Of a stretch of 64,000 nucleotides of DNA, positions 17,792-27,440 are shown piece by piece. The position numbers and the translations under genes are program-made. The notes beneath the pieces were generated by a model. That model was not told the DNA's origin. It saw nothing but the letters and a program-made list of their open reading frames with translations, and did no database searches. Origin of the DNA: Clostridium aestuarii (lineage in GTDB: Bacteria > Bacillota > Clostridia > Clostridiales > Clostridiaceae); contig NZ_JAPQER010000007.1 of the NCBI RefSeq assembly GCF_026735135.1, forward strand, positions 62,001 through 126,000, in the 5' to 3' direction. Position 1 is the stretch's first letter; every line of letters begins with the position of its first letter.

Positions 17792-18464
17792 GATTTTTCA
17801 CCTCTTTTAACAACTTATTTATATAAATATCCGTAATATCTTTATTTGTACCATCATTATCTATTTGTTTTAATTTAGCCAAAATTTCACCTTTACCTCT
17901 AGTTCTCATGGTTCCAATATGCCTTAACGTACTAACTCCCCCTGCTAAAAGTCCTAACTCTATATCATTAAGTGCTTTTTCACAATATAAATCCACTTTA
18001 AATTTCAGTCCTTTTTTTATAACTCTAAATTGTCTAAGTGAACCTTCTTTTGCATATCCATCTTTTTCTATACTTGTAAAGCTTCTATCATTTGTTAAAG
18101 CTTTTAATATGTCATTTTGGGAAAATTGTTTATTACTTATTCCATATTTCAACATCGCCCGTACATTCTTATCTAGTTCACAGTTTGAAAACTTTAATTT
18201 TTTCCAACCCTCTGTACCATCATTTTCTTTTCCAAATAGTCCTTCACCATATTTAAAGTAATCTTTTTTTTCATAATATTTTTCTAAAACTCTTATCAAT
18301 TTAAAAACTTCATCTCGTAAATTTCCTTTAAAAGTTTTACCTTTTAAATAAGGTAATCCATATTCATCATAAACAATCTCTAAATCTACTGAACCTGGAA
18401 CTGATTGTCCACTTCCAAATATAGCTTCTGACATAAGTTCAATTTCTATGTATAGCTGCTTCAC
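17784..18464 (-). CDS. Type III-D Cas7 (Csm3-like) RAMP, 226 aa
   Basis: A single Cas7 unit: LMSEAIFGSGQSVPGSVDLEI, then GLPYLKGKTFKGNLRDEV, then GVSTLRHIGTMRTRGKGEI, which contains the glycine-rich RAMP loop. It is a backbone subunit that should contact crRNA. The start is GTG at 18464 with GGAGG nine bases ahead. It lies between cas10 and csx10, the normal III-D order. No Cas6-type catalytic pair is evident, so crRNA processing must come from elsewhere, most simply the cas6 at 32118. Confidence 0.88.
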   Translation of the reverse strand: MKQLYIEIELMSEAIFGSGQSVPGSVDLEIVYDEYGLPYLKGKTFKGNLRDEVFKLIRVLEKYYEKKDYFKYGEGLFGKENDGTEGWKKLKFSNCELDKNVRAMLKYGISNKQFSQNDILKALTNDRSFTSIEKDGYAKEGSLRQFRVIKKGLKFKVDLYCEKALNDIELGLLAGGVSTLRHIGTMRTRGKGEILAKLKQIDNDGTNKDITDIYINKLLKEVKNHE

Positions 18465-18480
18465 ATATATACCTCCATTT

Positions 18481-19971
18481 CTAATTTAACTCAATAAACA
18501 AATCCATTAATTCTATTGCATCATAATACATACACGTACTTTCATAAAAACAGTAATCTCCTTGTGTATCTTCAAATCTACTGAAAAATTGTTCTATTTT
18601 ATTTGATTCTAAATATAATTTTGTATCTTTTTCGCCTTTTTTTAAAATTTCACGAAGCTTTTTTAATTTACTTCTAGCTATTTTTATGTTATTAATTTGT
18701 TCTAAAGCTTTTAGAAAATTACTATACTTATACCATTTTTCATCATTATTTATATAAAGTGGTCTCATACAAAGAGTACTATCATCTTCTGTCTTATAAT
18801 TTTTATCCCTTATTTCCTTTATAGTTCCTGATATTTCACCCTGTTCTATATGCCAATCAATCATTGAAAAGTCTTTATTCTCATTTTCGTAATCAGCTAA
18901 AACCTTTGTTTTAGCATTTTTACATAAATCTTCTGCTAGATCATAAGCTTGTTTAAAAGGATAATTAGAACGAACAATTGCAACTCCAGCACATGCATTT
19001 AAATACATTTTTTTATCTTTAGTTATCTCTATTTGTTTTTTGTTTAAATATTCTATAAATACTCTTGCACATTCTATACCTATCTTTCCGTTACATGCAA
19101 AAGTTATATCATCACCAGCAAGTATTATTGGTATTATAGGAAATTTATCATCCTCTATATTTGTATCATTTATTAGTTTGTTTTGATTGTTAATCACCAC
19201 TTTACACATATGTTTAAAAGCACCTTCGTAAGCTGCTTGAATATCATTACTTAATTTTTTTAATTTATTTAGATATTCTTGATTTTCATTTTTACAATTT
19301 TCATTTTTATAATTAAAACTTTCTTTTAATTCATTAAATTTTTTACCCATTTGATTCCCATCAATATGAATAACAGCCATGTAGTTCTTTTCGCCTTTTG
19401 CTAATTCTCTAAATCCTTTTATAAAATCTCTATTTTCTAATAACTTTTTAAATTTTTTTGTTCTATATTGAGAATTATCTAGTTTAACCAATATTTCTTT
19501 ACTTACATCTCTATATCTATCATCTTCTTTAATATATTCACTTGCTGGCATTCCAGTAGAACTACATCTTTTTTCTACTCCAAATGATAACTGCAGTCCA
19601 CTATTTTTTCTCTGATTTTTCTTTATACCTAATTTCTTATAAGCCTCTTCTATTGCAACTGTGACTTTATCTTTTTCTTCATCATATTCTTTAATAACCA
19701 TAAAAATTTCTATACCTGGATATTCTTCCAATACTTTTCTACTAATATTCTTTGTAAAAGCTTTAGCATTGTCTATAGTCATAAATCTATATAAACTTTT
19801 CCCACCACCATCAAAGACCTTATTTTTAGAATAACTACTATGAATTTCACTAGGTAATTCTTCTGTTATTTTTTCTATGATAATAGATGCTCCTAAGTTT
19901 TCAGCTAACTTATTACTTTTAAAAATATAATCTTGTTTACGAGAAATTTCCCATAATACCAATGCTGCCAT
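18481..19971 (-). CDS. cas10: Cas10, HD-less, with AGDD cyclase motif, 496 aa
   Basis: The protein starts directly with the first palm (LWEISRKQDYIFKSNKLAEN), so the HD nuclease domain is absent. Palm 1 carries IHIDGNQMGKKF (about 201-212). Palm 2 carries LAGDDITF (about 284-291), where the usual GGDD reads AGDD. Both aspartates are kept, so cyclic oligoadenylate synthesis remains plausible, and the CARF genes just upstream would receive that signal. At 496 residues it is short for Cas10, as expected without HD. AAGGAGG precedes the ATG. Confidence 0.9.
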   Translation of the reverse strand: MAALVLWEISRKQDYIFKSNKLAENLGASIIIEKITEELPSEIHSSYSKNKVFDGGGKSLYRFMTIDNAKAFTKNISRKVLEEYPGIEIFMVIKEYDEEKDKVTVAIEEAYKKLGIKKNQRKNSGLQLSFGVEKRCSSTGMPASEYIKEDDRYRDVSKEILVKLDNSQYRTKKFKKLLENRDFIKGFRELAKGEKNYMAVIHIDGNQMGKKFNELKESFNYKNENCKNENQEYLNKLKKLSNDIQAAYEGAFKHMCKVVINNQNKLINDTNIEDDKFPIIPIILAGDDITFACNGKIGIECARVFIEYLNKKQIEITKDKKMYLNACAGVAIVRSNYPFKQAYDLAEDLCKNAKTKVLADYENENKDFSMIDWHIEQGEISGTIKEIRDKNYKTEDDSTLCMRPLYINNDEKWYKYSNFLKALEQINNIKIARSKLKKLREILKKGEKDTKLYLESNKIEQFFSRFEDTQGDYCFYESTCMYYDAIELMDLFIELN

Positions 19972-19991
19972 ACAGATTCCTCCTTAAAGTT

Positions 19992-20948
19992 TTAGAATTT
20001 ATTGTCAATTTTTAATTTCTTTATTTCATCTTCAATAGTAAACTCTTTATTTAATATTCTTAATCTTTTATCCATTTCATACTCATAGTCTGTTTTTATA
20101 TCATTTTTTAAAGCCTTTAAACCCTTATCATTTGCTTTGCATTTATAATAAAATTTACTTCTACCTCCTCCTATTTTTTCAGCCTTATCTTTTAAAATAA
20201 ATAATTCCATTTTACACTTAGATTTTTCTTTTTCACTACTTACTTCATACAAATATAACTTATAATTTAATAAAAGAATCGAATCTACTTTTACTTCTAC
20301 ATATCTTTTATTTATAAATTTAATTTTTTCATCTTTCCTAGGATATAAATAAATTAACGTATTTCCTCTTTCTGTTTCTATTTTTTCTTCAATGCACTGA
20401 TCTATATTTGCAATTTTATAACCATGAATTCTACTTATATCTTCAATTGCTACTTTTTCTTCTTTTTCTATATCAGATATGGGAATTTTTCTTATTTTAT
20501 CTCCATCATCTAAAATCATATGTTCACTATTATCATCTATATATGTAAACATATATTTATCACTTCTTAATTCTTTAAATTTATTATAAAATAGCGCTGA
20601 CATAATCTTTGTTCCACTTGTATAATCTATCAAAACAGCTTTTCTACTTAAACACTCGGAGTTGTCTTTTTCAATTAATCTTTGAATTTTTTTTATAACC
20701 TTTATTATTTCTTTAATATCACTTTTATCACTCGGTATTAATTGAACATTAATACCCTTCTTTTTTTCTTTTAAAACTTCCATTAGATTCTCTGCTACTG
20801 CTCTAGTTCCTATTGATGTTCCATTAACATTTTCAGTATGAATTAAAAACACTTTAGTTTTGTTAGAACTATTTTTAAGTAATGTTATAAAACTTGGCAA
20901 TGGATTTGTACCAATTAAAGAAACGATATAATCAACATACTTACTCAC
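19992..20948 (-). CDS. CARF protein with nuclease-like C-terminal domain, 318 aa
   Basis: The N-terminal CARF domain has the Card1/Can2-type motifs SLIGTNPLPSFITL (about 10-23) and VLIDYTSGTKIMSALFYNKF (about 105-124), which form the cyclic oligoadenylate pocket. The C-terminal part looks like the PD-(D/E)xK nuclease of that family (D222, then LYLYEVSS with E235, and KDKAEKIGGGRSKFYY), but the lysine expected two residues after the glutamate is serine. It may be a weak or inactive nuclease. The start is GTG at 20948 inside the end of the upstream paralogue. See findings for the pair. Confidence 0.8.
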   Translation of the reverse strand: MSKYVDYIVSLIGTNPLPSFITLLKNSSNKTKVFLIHTENVNGTSIGTRAVAENLMEVLKEKKKGINVQLIPSDKSDIKEIIKVIKKIQRLIEKDNSECLSRKAVLIDYTSGTKIMSALFYNKFKELRSDKYMFTYIDDNSEHMILDDGDKIRKIPISDIEKEEKVAIEDISRIHGYKIANIDQCIEEKIETERGNTLIYLYPRKDEKIKFINKRYVEVKVDSILLLNYKLYLYEVSSEKEKSKCKMELFILKDKAEKIGGGRSKFYYKCKANDKGLKALKNDIKTDYEYEMDKRLRILNKEFTIEDEIKKLKIDNKF

Positions 20949-22200
20949 ATTCAGTCCCCCTTAAAATCCATTCTTTTAATCTTTCTTTTAAGTTTTTAAA
21001 TCCATCTACGCCAATTATCAAAGTATTTTTAGGGTTTTCACTATCCCAAATATTTACATATTCTTCTTTCAGTTTGTCCACTTTCCAACATAAATTTATA
21101 TAACAAATACCAGTTTCATCTCCAGCTAACTCTTTAGATCTTTGTCTTATTTCATATAATTTAGATTTTGCATCCTTTTCTTTATCTATACTCGTAACAG
21201 AAATAGCAAACAGTTTATATTTTCTATACGCTACTAAATCTACTTCAAATTTATTTTCTTCCTCTATGTCTCCTTTTATTTTTTTTAACGAACCAACTAC
21301 ATCATCTAATATTCCTTCTTCTTTTAATTCAAGTAATATTTTAAAAATAAAATCTTCAAACCAAATACCTTGAAAAGCCCTTAGTAATGCATTTTCTATT
21401 TCATTATCATCATAAACTAAGTCACTACAACTTTTTATATTTTTTAAAAGTTGAAATTTTTTTAGTATATTATCTATTTCATTTTTTAATTTTTCACCTT
21501 TTATTTTGTCATTTTTTTTAAAATTACCTTTAAAAAATTCTTCTAAAAACTTAATACCTATATCATATTGTTCTTTAGACACACCAATAAATAAATTACT
21601 TATTTCTTCTGCTAACTTTTGATTATAAGGTTCTGCTTTAATATTTTTATTAATATTTTTAATGTTATTATATGTACTTACAATATCTAAAACATTTAGT
21701 TTATACTTAGTTTTTAAATCTATTAATCTAATACTATTAGGTTTCCAACCATCATTTTTATTTGATTCATAAAACATCTTTTCTTTTTCAGAATCTATAT
21801 AACTAACAATCAATTCAAACTGTTTATTGAGCTTTGCAAATATTTTAAAAGTATTATATGCTACTGAAGACATTACCTTAGTACCTCCAGTATAATTTAA
21901 TTCTATAGTTGCATCTTTTTCTAATTCACTTGTACTGCTTATTAAACTTTCATTAATTGATTTTTCTATTTTTTCTATTTCATCAGTTTTAACTTCAACT
22001 AAATCAACCTTTAATTCTTTTCCAATTAATTTATTTAATATACTCCTTAATCTCCTAAATGGTTTTTGTTTTGTTTCTTTTGTACAAATACATATTATTT
22101 TTCCATTATCTTTAACTCTTGTAATGACTGAAATTAAATTTGGAAAAGGATTTGTTCCCATAATTAAATATAATAAATCTGCTTTTTTTAATTCATTCAT
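20941..22200 (-). CDS. CARF protein with degenerate PD-(D/E)xK domain, 419 aa
   Basis: CARF motifs: LIMGTNPFPNLISVIT (about 12-27) and ELNYTGGTKVMSSVAYNTF (about 100-118), very similar to the next gene and to Card1/Can2 proteins. A helical linker follows. The nuclease-like part has QGIWFEDFIFK (E282) and EVDLVAYRKYKLFAISVTS (D321), where S334-V-T stands in place of the catalytic E-x-K. Ligand binding is likely and nuclease activity doubtful. The adjacent, overlapping paralogue suggests a heteromeric effector. GGAG lies eight bases before the ATG. Confidence 0.82.
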   Translation of the reverse strand: MNELKKADLLYLIMGTNPFPNLISVITRVKDNGKIICICTKETKQKPFRRLRSILNKLIGKELKVDLVEVKTDEIEKIEKSINESLISSTSELEKDATIELNYTGGTKVMSSVAYNTFKIFAKLNKQFELIVSYIDSEKEKMFYESNKNDGWKPNSIRLIDLKTKYKLNVLDIVSTYNNIKNINKNIKAEPYNQKLAEEISNLFIGVSKEQYDIGIKFLEEFFKGNFKKNDKIKGEKLKNEIDNILKKFQLLKNIKSCSDLVYDDNEIENALLRAFQGIWFEDFIFKILLELKEEGILDDVVGSLKKIKGDIEEENKFEVDLVAYRKYKLFAISVTSIDKEKDAKSKLYEIRQRSKELAGDETGICYINLCWKVDKLKEEYVNIWDSENPKNTLIIGVDGFKNLKERLKEWILRGTECE

Positions 22201-22215
22201 ATAATCATCTCCAAA

Positions 22216-24372
22216 TTAAATATACATATATGTAAATTTTTTAATTATATTATTTGCTACCTTAGGTACATCCGTATTTTCAAAACTATCTTTAAAATAT
22301 ATAGCTATAGTTGTATCTTTTTCACACTTAATTTTAAATTTTTTTATAGATTTAGCTAATGTTTCAATGTCATTATCTAAAAGATTGCTTTGGATTTTTG
22401 TACATTCATTTATCAAATCTATAGTTATATCTTTAATCTTTACACAATTAACTGCTTTTTCAAATTGTTTTTTTGCTAATTTAAATTTTTCTTTTTTATA
22501 AAGTAATATACCTAAATTCTTATGAATTAATTCCCATGGATGTTCATTAATCTTAAATCCATTATTTTTATAATCAAAATCATTCAATTCTTTTATTAAA
22601 CTATTACTTACCTTGTCATAAAATAAATTATTTAATGCTTTAACATAAACAAATAACTTATAACTATCTTTGCTTTCTTTTATTCTTGTAAATTGTTCAT
22701 ACAAATCATCTGTATTAAAATATTTTTGTTCATTTTTCTTATAGAGTTTTAAATCTTTGTAATATATAGCTAAATGCATGAAATATGATAAAGTAACATT
22801 TTTTTGTACATCATTTTCCTTAAATTCTTGTAATGCTTCTTTAAAACTATTTAAAGCATCTTCTTTATTATTATTGAATGCACAACTCTGAGCTAATGAA
22901 CTTAATACCTTACCTCTTAATTCTAATTTATATGAATTATCATTAGTTATATCATGTTCTTTAGCTATTTCTTTCATTAGTTCTTTCCATAAATTTAAAT
23001 ATTCTATGTTTTCTTGTAGAATTTTTATTGATCTTTTAAAATCAAATTTATTAGTACAAACTATACTATATCTATTTATAGTATTTATATATTCTTCTAC
23101 ACTTACTGTATTTTTATATTTTTTACACATTTCATAACATTCTTCAGCTTTATTCACATTACCTTGATGATTATATCCTCGTAAAATCAAATCATTTAAA
23201 AAATACATATTCTTTTCTAAAACTTCTTTTTTTATCTCTTTTTCTTCATTTTCTTTAGCTAATAAAATCCTTAATTTTTCAACTATAAATATTCCTTTAC
23301 TATATCCATATTTTGAAGTATTTGCCTTATCAAAATATATTTTAGCTTTACTAATGTATAAATCTATATTTTCTATTTCAAATATCTCCTTTAGTTTTTT
23401 ACTTAATGGTTTGTACCAACTGTTACTGTATAATTTTTTAAAATCAGAAGAATTATGTTTTATATCATACAATGCTTCTAATACTTGAACTAAATTTTTA
23501 TCTTGAAAATTTTTATAAAACTTATTGTACTGTGCATCAATCTCATCATAAGCCCAACAATAAATTTTATTACCTGTAATATCTTCTAAAATTTTATTGT
23601 TTTGAATAACATCCTTAACATAATCATATCTTCTATCATAAATTTTTAGTTCTTGTCTTATAATATTACACGCAAAATCAGCTAAATATAGTATTGGAGT
23701 TGTTTTCTTGTCTTTATTTTTATAATTAATATTTTCTACTTTTAAATTAATATCTAATTTTTTATCAATGCTACTCTCCAAGACTTTTTGAGCAATAGCC
23801 ACTTTATACGTTTGTTGATTAGTTAAGTAAAAATATTTTTCTCCTTTATTATTAGTTCCAAATGAATAACCTAACTTTTCATATTCATTCTCAGCTTCTT
23901 TAGTTTTTGCTGTATATACTCTTGTTGCAATATTCAGATTAAATTTTTCTTCATCTTTAAAATTATAGTTATAAAATAAGTTATTAAATATAAGTTGTGT
24001 CATCATTCTTTCATATAAATTAGATGCATTATTTTCATTGACTATATTACCTTTATTTTTTAACTTAACAATATCTCCCTCGTTTTTTAAGGAATATGTA
24101 AATGCATATCCTCTATTTTGTTTTAAATATTTTTTTAAATTCTTTACCAACTCTTGTTCTTTATCTTTTAATTTAACATCATGTGACATTTCGGTAGTAT
24201 GAATATCCTGTGGATACTCTAAGCCTAATTTTTTACACTCATTAATTAAAAACTCTTCTACTCTTTGTCTTTCTTCATCTATATCATCTTTTAAATATAT
24301 TAATCCTCCTACAAATTTCCTCTGTTTTTTATCTTCAAAAGTTCCACTTTCATCCAAACATATAGTTATCAT
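22216..24372 (-). CDS. DUF3800-like nuclease-fold domain fused to TPR-like repeats, 718 aa
   Basis: Residues about 1-260 match DUF3800: ICLDESGTF at the start, FVGGLIYLKDD, PQDIHTTEMSHD and the late ILYLADFACNIIRQ. DUF3800 proteins have an RNase H-like fold with acidic residues (the DESG aspartate and glutamate and the ADF aspartate), but few have a proven activity. Residues about 320-718 are helical repeats of TPR type (for example SYKLELRGKVLSSLAQSCAFNNNKEDALNSF is typical). It is the first gene of the III-D operon, 16 bases ahead of the CARF genes, with GGGAG before the ATG. It is not a standard type III component. Confidence 0.75.
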   Translation of the reverse strand: MITICLDESGTFEDKKQRKFVGGLIYLKDDIDEERQRVEEFLINECKKLGLEYPQDIHTTEMSHDVKLKDKEQELVKNLKKYLKQNRGYAFTYSLKNEGDIVKLKNKGNIVNENNASNLYERMMTQLIFNNLFYNYNFKDEEKFNLNIATRVYTAKTKEAENEYEKLGYSFGTNNKGEKYFYLTNQQTYKVAIAQKVLESSIDKKLDINLKVENINYKNKDKKTTPILYLADFACNIIRQELKIYDRRYDYVKDVIQNNKILEDITGNKIYCWAYDEIDAQYNKFYKNFQDKNLVQVLEALYDIKHNSSDFKKLYSNSWYKPLSKKLKEIFEIENIDLYISKAKIYFDKANTSKYGYSKGIFIVEKLRILLAKENEEKEIKKEVLEKNMYFLNDLILRGYNHQGNVNKAEECYEMCKKYKNTVSVEEYINTINRYSIVCTNKFDFKRSIKILQENIEYLNLWKELMKEIAKEHDITNDNSYKLELRGKVLSSLAQSCAFNNNKEDALNSFKEALQEFKENDVQKNVTLSYFMHLAIYYKDLKLYKKNEQKYFNTDDLYEQFTRIKESKDSYKLFVYVKALNNLFYDKVSNSLIKELNDFDYKNNGFKINEHPWELIHKNLGILLYKKEKFKLAKKQFEKAVNCVKIKDITIDLINECTKIQSNLLDNDIETLAKSIKKFKIKCEKDTTIAIYFKDSFENTDVPKVANNIIKKFTYMYI

Positions 24373-24540
24373 ATTTATTTCTCCCTGGATATTTTAATAT
24401 TATTTTACATTTATTATATCATTTCTCTATTTTAGTTATAAAACCTCTACTTTTTACAAAATATTTTTTATTATTCCTTTTTTATACACTAATTATAAAA
24501 TGGTTTACAATGAATTTTTATATCATATTTTTTATAATAT

Positions 24541-24588
24541 AAAAAAGTACCTATTACTTGTTTTTATACAAATAGTAGATACTTTTTA
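24541..24588. terminator. Hairpin upstream of the III-D operon
   Basis: AAAAAGTA and TACTTTTT close a stem with an imperfect inner pairing (CTATTACTTG / ACAAATAGTAG). On the minus strand it follows array 3 and precedes the III-D operon, so it probably stops array transcription. The remaining 24373-24540 is AT-rich promoter-like sequence without a gene. Confidence 0.5.
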
Positions 24589-24638
24589 TTTTTAATATAA
24601 ATTACCCTTAGTGTAGAAAATGGACATTTAGATATAGT

Positions 24639-25257
24639 GTTTCAATCCTTGTTTTAATGGAAGTTGCACTTAAACCTGAATATGAAATAGGTATAGATTT
24701 AGAAAACCAGTTTCAATCCTTGTTTTAATGGAATATGCTCTTAAACAATGGTGGCGAAAAAGGAAAACCTTCAACAAATAAGTTTCAATCCTTGTTTTAA
24801 TGGAATATGCTCTTAAACAAATGCTTACAAATCGAAACAATTTTTTATTCTTCAGTTTCAATCCTTGTTTTAATGGAATATGCTCTTAAACTCCAATTTC
24901 TTCTTAACTCTAAACCTTCTAGTGTGGTTTCAATCCTTGTTTTAATGGAATATGCTCTTAAACAAAATCTGATTCTGATATGGCTAAAGGATATGCTATG
25001 TTTCAATCCTTGTTTTAATGGAATATGCTCTTAAACTTCTTTTCCTATCTTATGATTTCGTAAAGCATATTTAGTTTCAATCCTTGTTTTAATGGAATAT
25101 GCTCTTAAACTTTCAAGTTCTTCAAAAATTCATGTAAGATCTGGTACGTTTCAATCCTTGTTTTAATGGAATATGCTCTTAAACTTACAAACTTCCAAAG
25201 GTATTATCAGACTTAAATATGTTTCAATCCTTGTTTTAATGGAATATGCTCTTAAAC
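24639..25257 (-). CRISPR. CRISPR array 3, 9 repeats
   Basis: Repeats start at 24639, 24710, 24782, 24855, 24927, 25000, 25074, 25148 and 25221. Eight end GGAATATGCTCTTAAAC, while the distal one ends GGAAGTTGCACTTAAAC, a mixture of two repeat variants. The leader is on the right at 25258. The array lies directly upstream of the III-D operon. Confidence 0.97.
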
Positions 25258-25492
25258 TCTTGTTTCTTCACAAATCCTTATAGAGCAATACTTTGAGCTT
25301 GTTTTAAGACGAGCTTAAAACCCAGCTTTTTTGATAGAAAATACCCTGTTGGACAAGGGTTTTCTGTCCCTTTTACATACTGACAAGCCTTTCCAAAGAT
25401 AGTTTCATCAATGGTTTTCATAAATAAGGGTTGTCCTACTGCAAAAGTTTTATATAATTTATTATAACTGTTTTTTCAATATATGTAAATTG
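25258..25492 (-). promoter_or_regulatory. CRISPR leader of array 3
   Basis: Same leader family as the others, of the subtype beginning TCTTGTTTCTTCACAAATCC and containing CAGCTTTTTTGATAGAAAAT. It ends at ATATATGTAAATTG. Confidence 0.85.
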
Positions 25493-25529
25493 AAGATTAA
25501 ATACAAATCTCTTCATAGTTTTAAAAAAC

Positions 25530-25560
25530 AGTTAGAGTTGTTAAAATAGCAACTCTAACT
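25530..25560. terminator. Terminator after the rpn fragment
   Basis: AGTTAGAGTTG pairs with CAACTCTAACT. Between it and the rpn stop, 25571-25602 repeats a piece of the rpn gene itself (ATTAGCTCTTTCATGTAATG also occurs at 25787), a small duplication relic. Confidence 0.65.
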
Positions 25561-25619
25561 TATTATTATATTAGCTCTTTCATGTAATGATTTTTCTTTC
25601 CAATCCATTAGATTCATTC

Positions 25620-26447
25620 TTAGTTAAGTAGTTTTTTAATTTTTTCTATTTCAGTAATAGTTTTTCCTGTAATTTTACAAATCATATCTAAACTTAATCC
25701 TTGATTTAAACAATTTTTAATAAACTCATTTTCTTTTTCAATAATACCTTCTTTTCTACCATCTTCTTTAGCTCCATTTATCATATTAGCTCTTTCATGT
25801 AATGATTTTTCTCTAGCTTTATAAATTTCTATTGTCTTTGCATCACTACTTAAATATTCTAATCTTTCTTCAGTTCTTTTTATATCTGTATCCATTTCCA
25901 TCAACTCCTTTAATTTTTCTTCTGAAATGTCTTTATTAAAGAAAGTCAACCACCTTTGAAGTCTATCATCTTTTAAATTTTTTTCTTCTAAATTATTAAA
26001 CTTAGGCAACTCTATGAAGTGTATTTCCACTAAATCTGTAAGCATATATTCTTTAGCTTCATCTTCCCATAAATGGAATTTACTATGAAACTTATTAAGT
26101 TTCAAATAGTTGAAATCTAATATATTTATAGTTATTACTTTCTGCAAATTTCTATAGTCTTCACCTTTAGCTATATTTTCATTAAACACTCTTCCCCAAT
26201 AAAACAACGTTCTTTTATCCATATTATGCTGATTTGTAAGCTGGACTTCTATATTAATTTGTGTTCCATCTTCTGTCTTTGCTCTTACATCTAATATTGC
26301 AGTTTTATCATTTATTAAATCTCTAGTTAATTCTTTATTATCTATTATTTCTAATGTAACTAATCTAGTTTTATCTTTTTTATCTAAAACTGCATTTAAA
26401 AATGCAATTAAATTATCCTTAACTTCATTTTCACCAAAAAGCTTTTT
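25620..26447 (-). pseudogene. Rpn/PDDEXK nuclease-transposase, 5' end replaced by a group II intron
   Basis: The reading frame from KKLFGENEVKDNLIAFLN onward is a typical Rpn-family protein (recombination-promoting nuclease, PDDEXK_2): TAILDVRAKTEDGTQINIEVQ carries the D and E-x-Q nuclease residues, followed by RTLFYWGRVFNENI and IHFIELPKF. The usual first dozen residues (a DYAFK-type start) are missing because the frame runs straight into the 3' end of a group II intron at 26448. A run-on start within the intron is possible but unlikely to be functional. The second, intact family member of a different subgroup is at 43699. Confidence 0.8.
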
Positions 26448-27440
26448 GTCGGGTAAAGAAATGCCCTTAGGCATTTCCTCCCCTAAGAACCGTGCATGAA
26501 AGTTTCCCTTCACACGGCTCAAGCACTTCAAAGCAATTATCACAATTGCCGGCTTGGGTAGTTTTATTTATTCTGAATGTATCTTTCTATGGCATTTTGG
26601 ATGTAATATTACTTTATTTTTATCTTTTATATGTATCTTCCATCCTGTTTTTCTGGTTACTTTTGTATTACAAATAGGACATATTCCATTTTGATTTTTC
26701 CATATTCTATACAATGCCTTTTGTCCATTTACACTTTCGAACAGTCGATATCCTTCTCTTTCTTCAAAGTATAATCGCCATTCTGAATCATAAGGATTAG
26801 CATTATCTCTTATTAATTTATGTCTTATTATTTTAATATCTGTACACTTGTATAAAATTCTTAATCTTTCTTTAATATCTACCGCTTGAAATGACCAATT
26901 ACTCCCATTATTATAGTAAAAATATCTTTTTACACACCATCTTTTTCCTTTATTAGGATGCCTTCTATATGCCCATTTATATAGTTTGATCCATATTTGT
27001 GCATCTACTTTTTCATACGTTTTCCTAGATACTACATGTCTATAATAGTTAGCCCATCCTCTTATTTTAGGATTTAGTATGTTAATCAAATTCTCTTGCT
27101 TAGCCGTTTTATTTTGTTTTATTACTGCTTTTATTTCTTTTAGAAATCTTTTTACATTCTCTTTTGAGGGTCTTATTAAAAGTTTATTTTTGACTTTTTT
27201 AATATTAAAACCTAAAAAATTAAATCCTTGTTCTATATGAGTGATTAGTGTCTTTTCTTTTGACAATTCTAGTCCTCTAATAGATAAGAATTTACTTATT
27301 TGTGGTTTTATTTCATTTTCTAATATTTCTTTTTTATCTGCTGTTATTATAAAATCATCACAATATCTCACATAATAGACTTTCTTTCTTCTTCCTTTTT
27401 CGTCTCTACCTTTATATATTTTTCGAAGTATTTCTTCAAA
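26448..27440 (-). mobile_element. 3' fragment of a group II intron
   Basis: Domain V is clear on the minus strand at 26520-26487: it begins GAGCCGTGTGAAGGGAAAC and ends GCACGGTTC, with the catalytic AGC. Domain VI follows (GGGGAGGAAATGCC pairing with GGGCATTTCTTTACCC). The 3' boundary is near 26448, within an rpn gene. The intron ORF occupies 26568-27438. Everything upstream of that (the 5' half of the reverse transcriptase and domains I-III) is missing, and the break point joins directly to the middle of a CRISPR repeat at 27441. It cannot splice or move by itself. Confidence 0.9.
26568..27438 (-). pseudogene. Group II intron reverse transcriptase/maturase, N-terminally truncated
   Basis: The open frame begins without a start at FEEILRKIYKGRDEKG and includes VRYCDDFIIT (the YxDD catalytic motif region), the thumb/maturase part (LNPKIRGWANYYRHVVS, typical GIIM domain) and a C-terminal HNH endonuclease (GICPICNTKVTRK...HPKCHRKIH). 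About the first 200 residues of a normal intron protein are absent. A GTG at 27371 could start a shorter piece, but the polymerase core would be lost. Confidence 0.9.

Noticed and set aside
24807..25034. Plus-strand ORF with repeated SILVLMEYALK
   Set aside because: The other strand of the same CRISPR repeats; no ribosome binding site.
25620..26543. A complete Rpn protein starting at 26543
   Set aside because: The first 30 or so codons lie in domains V and VI of the group II intron, so the apparent start is an artefact of the insertion.
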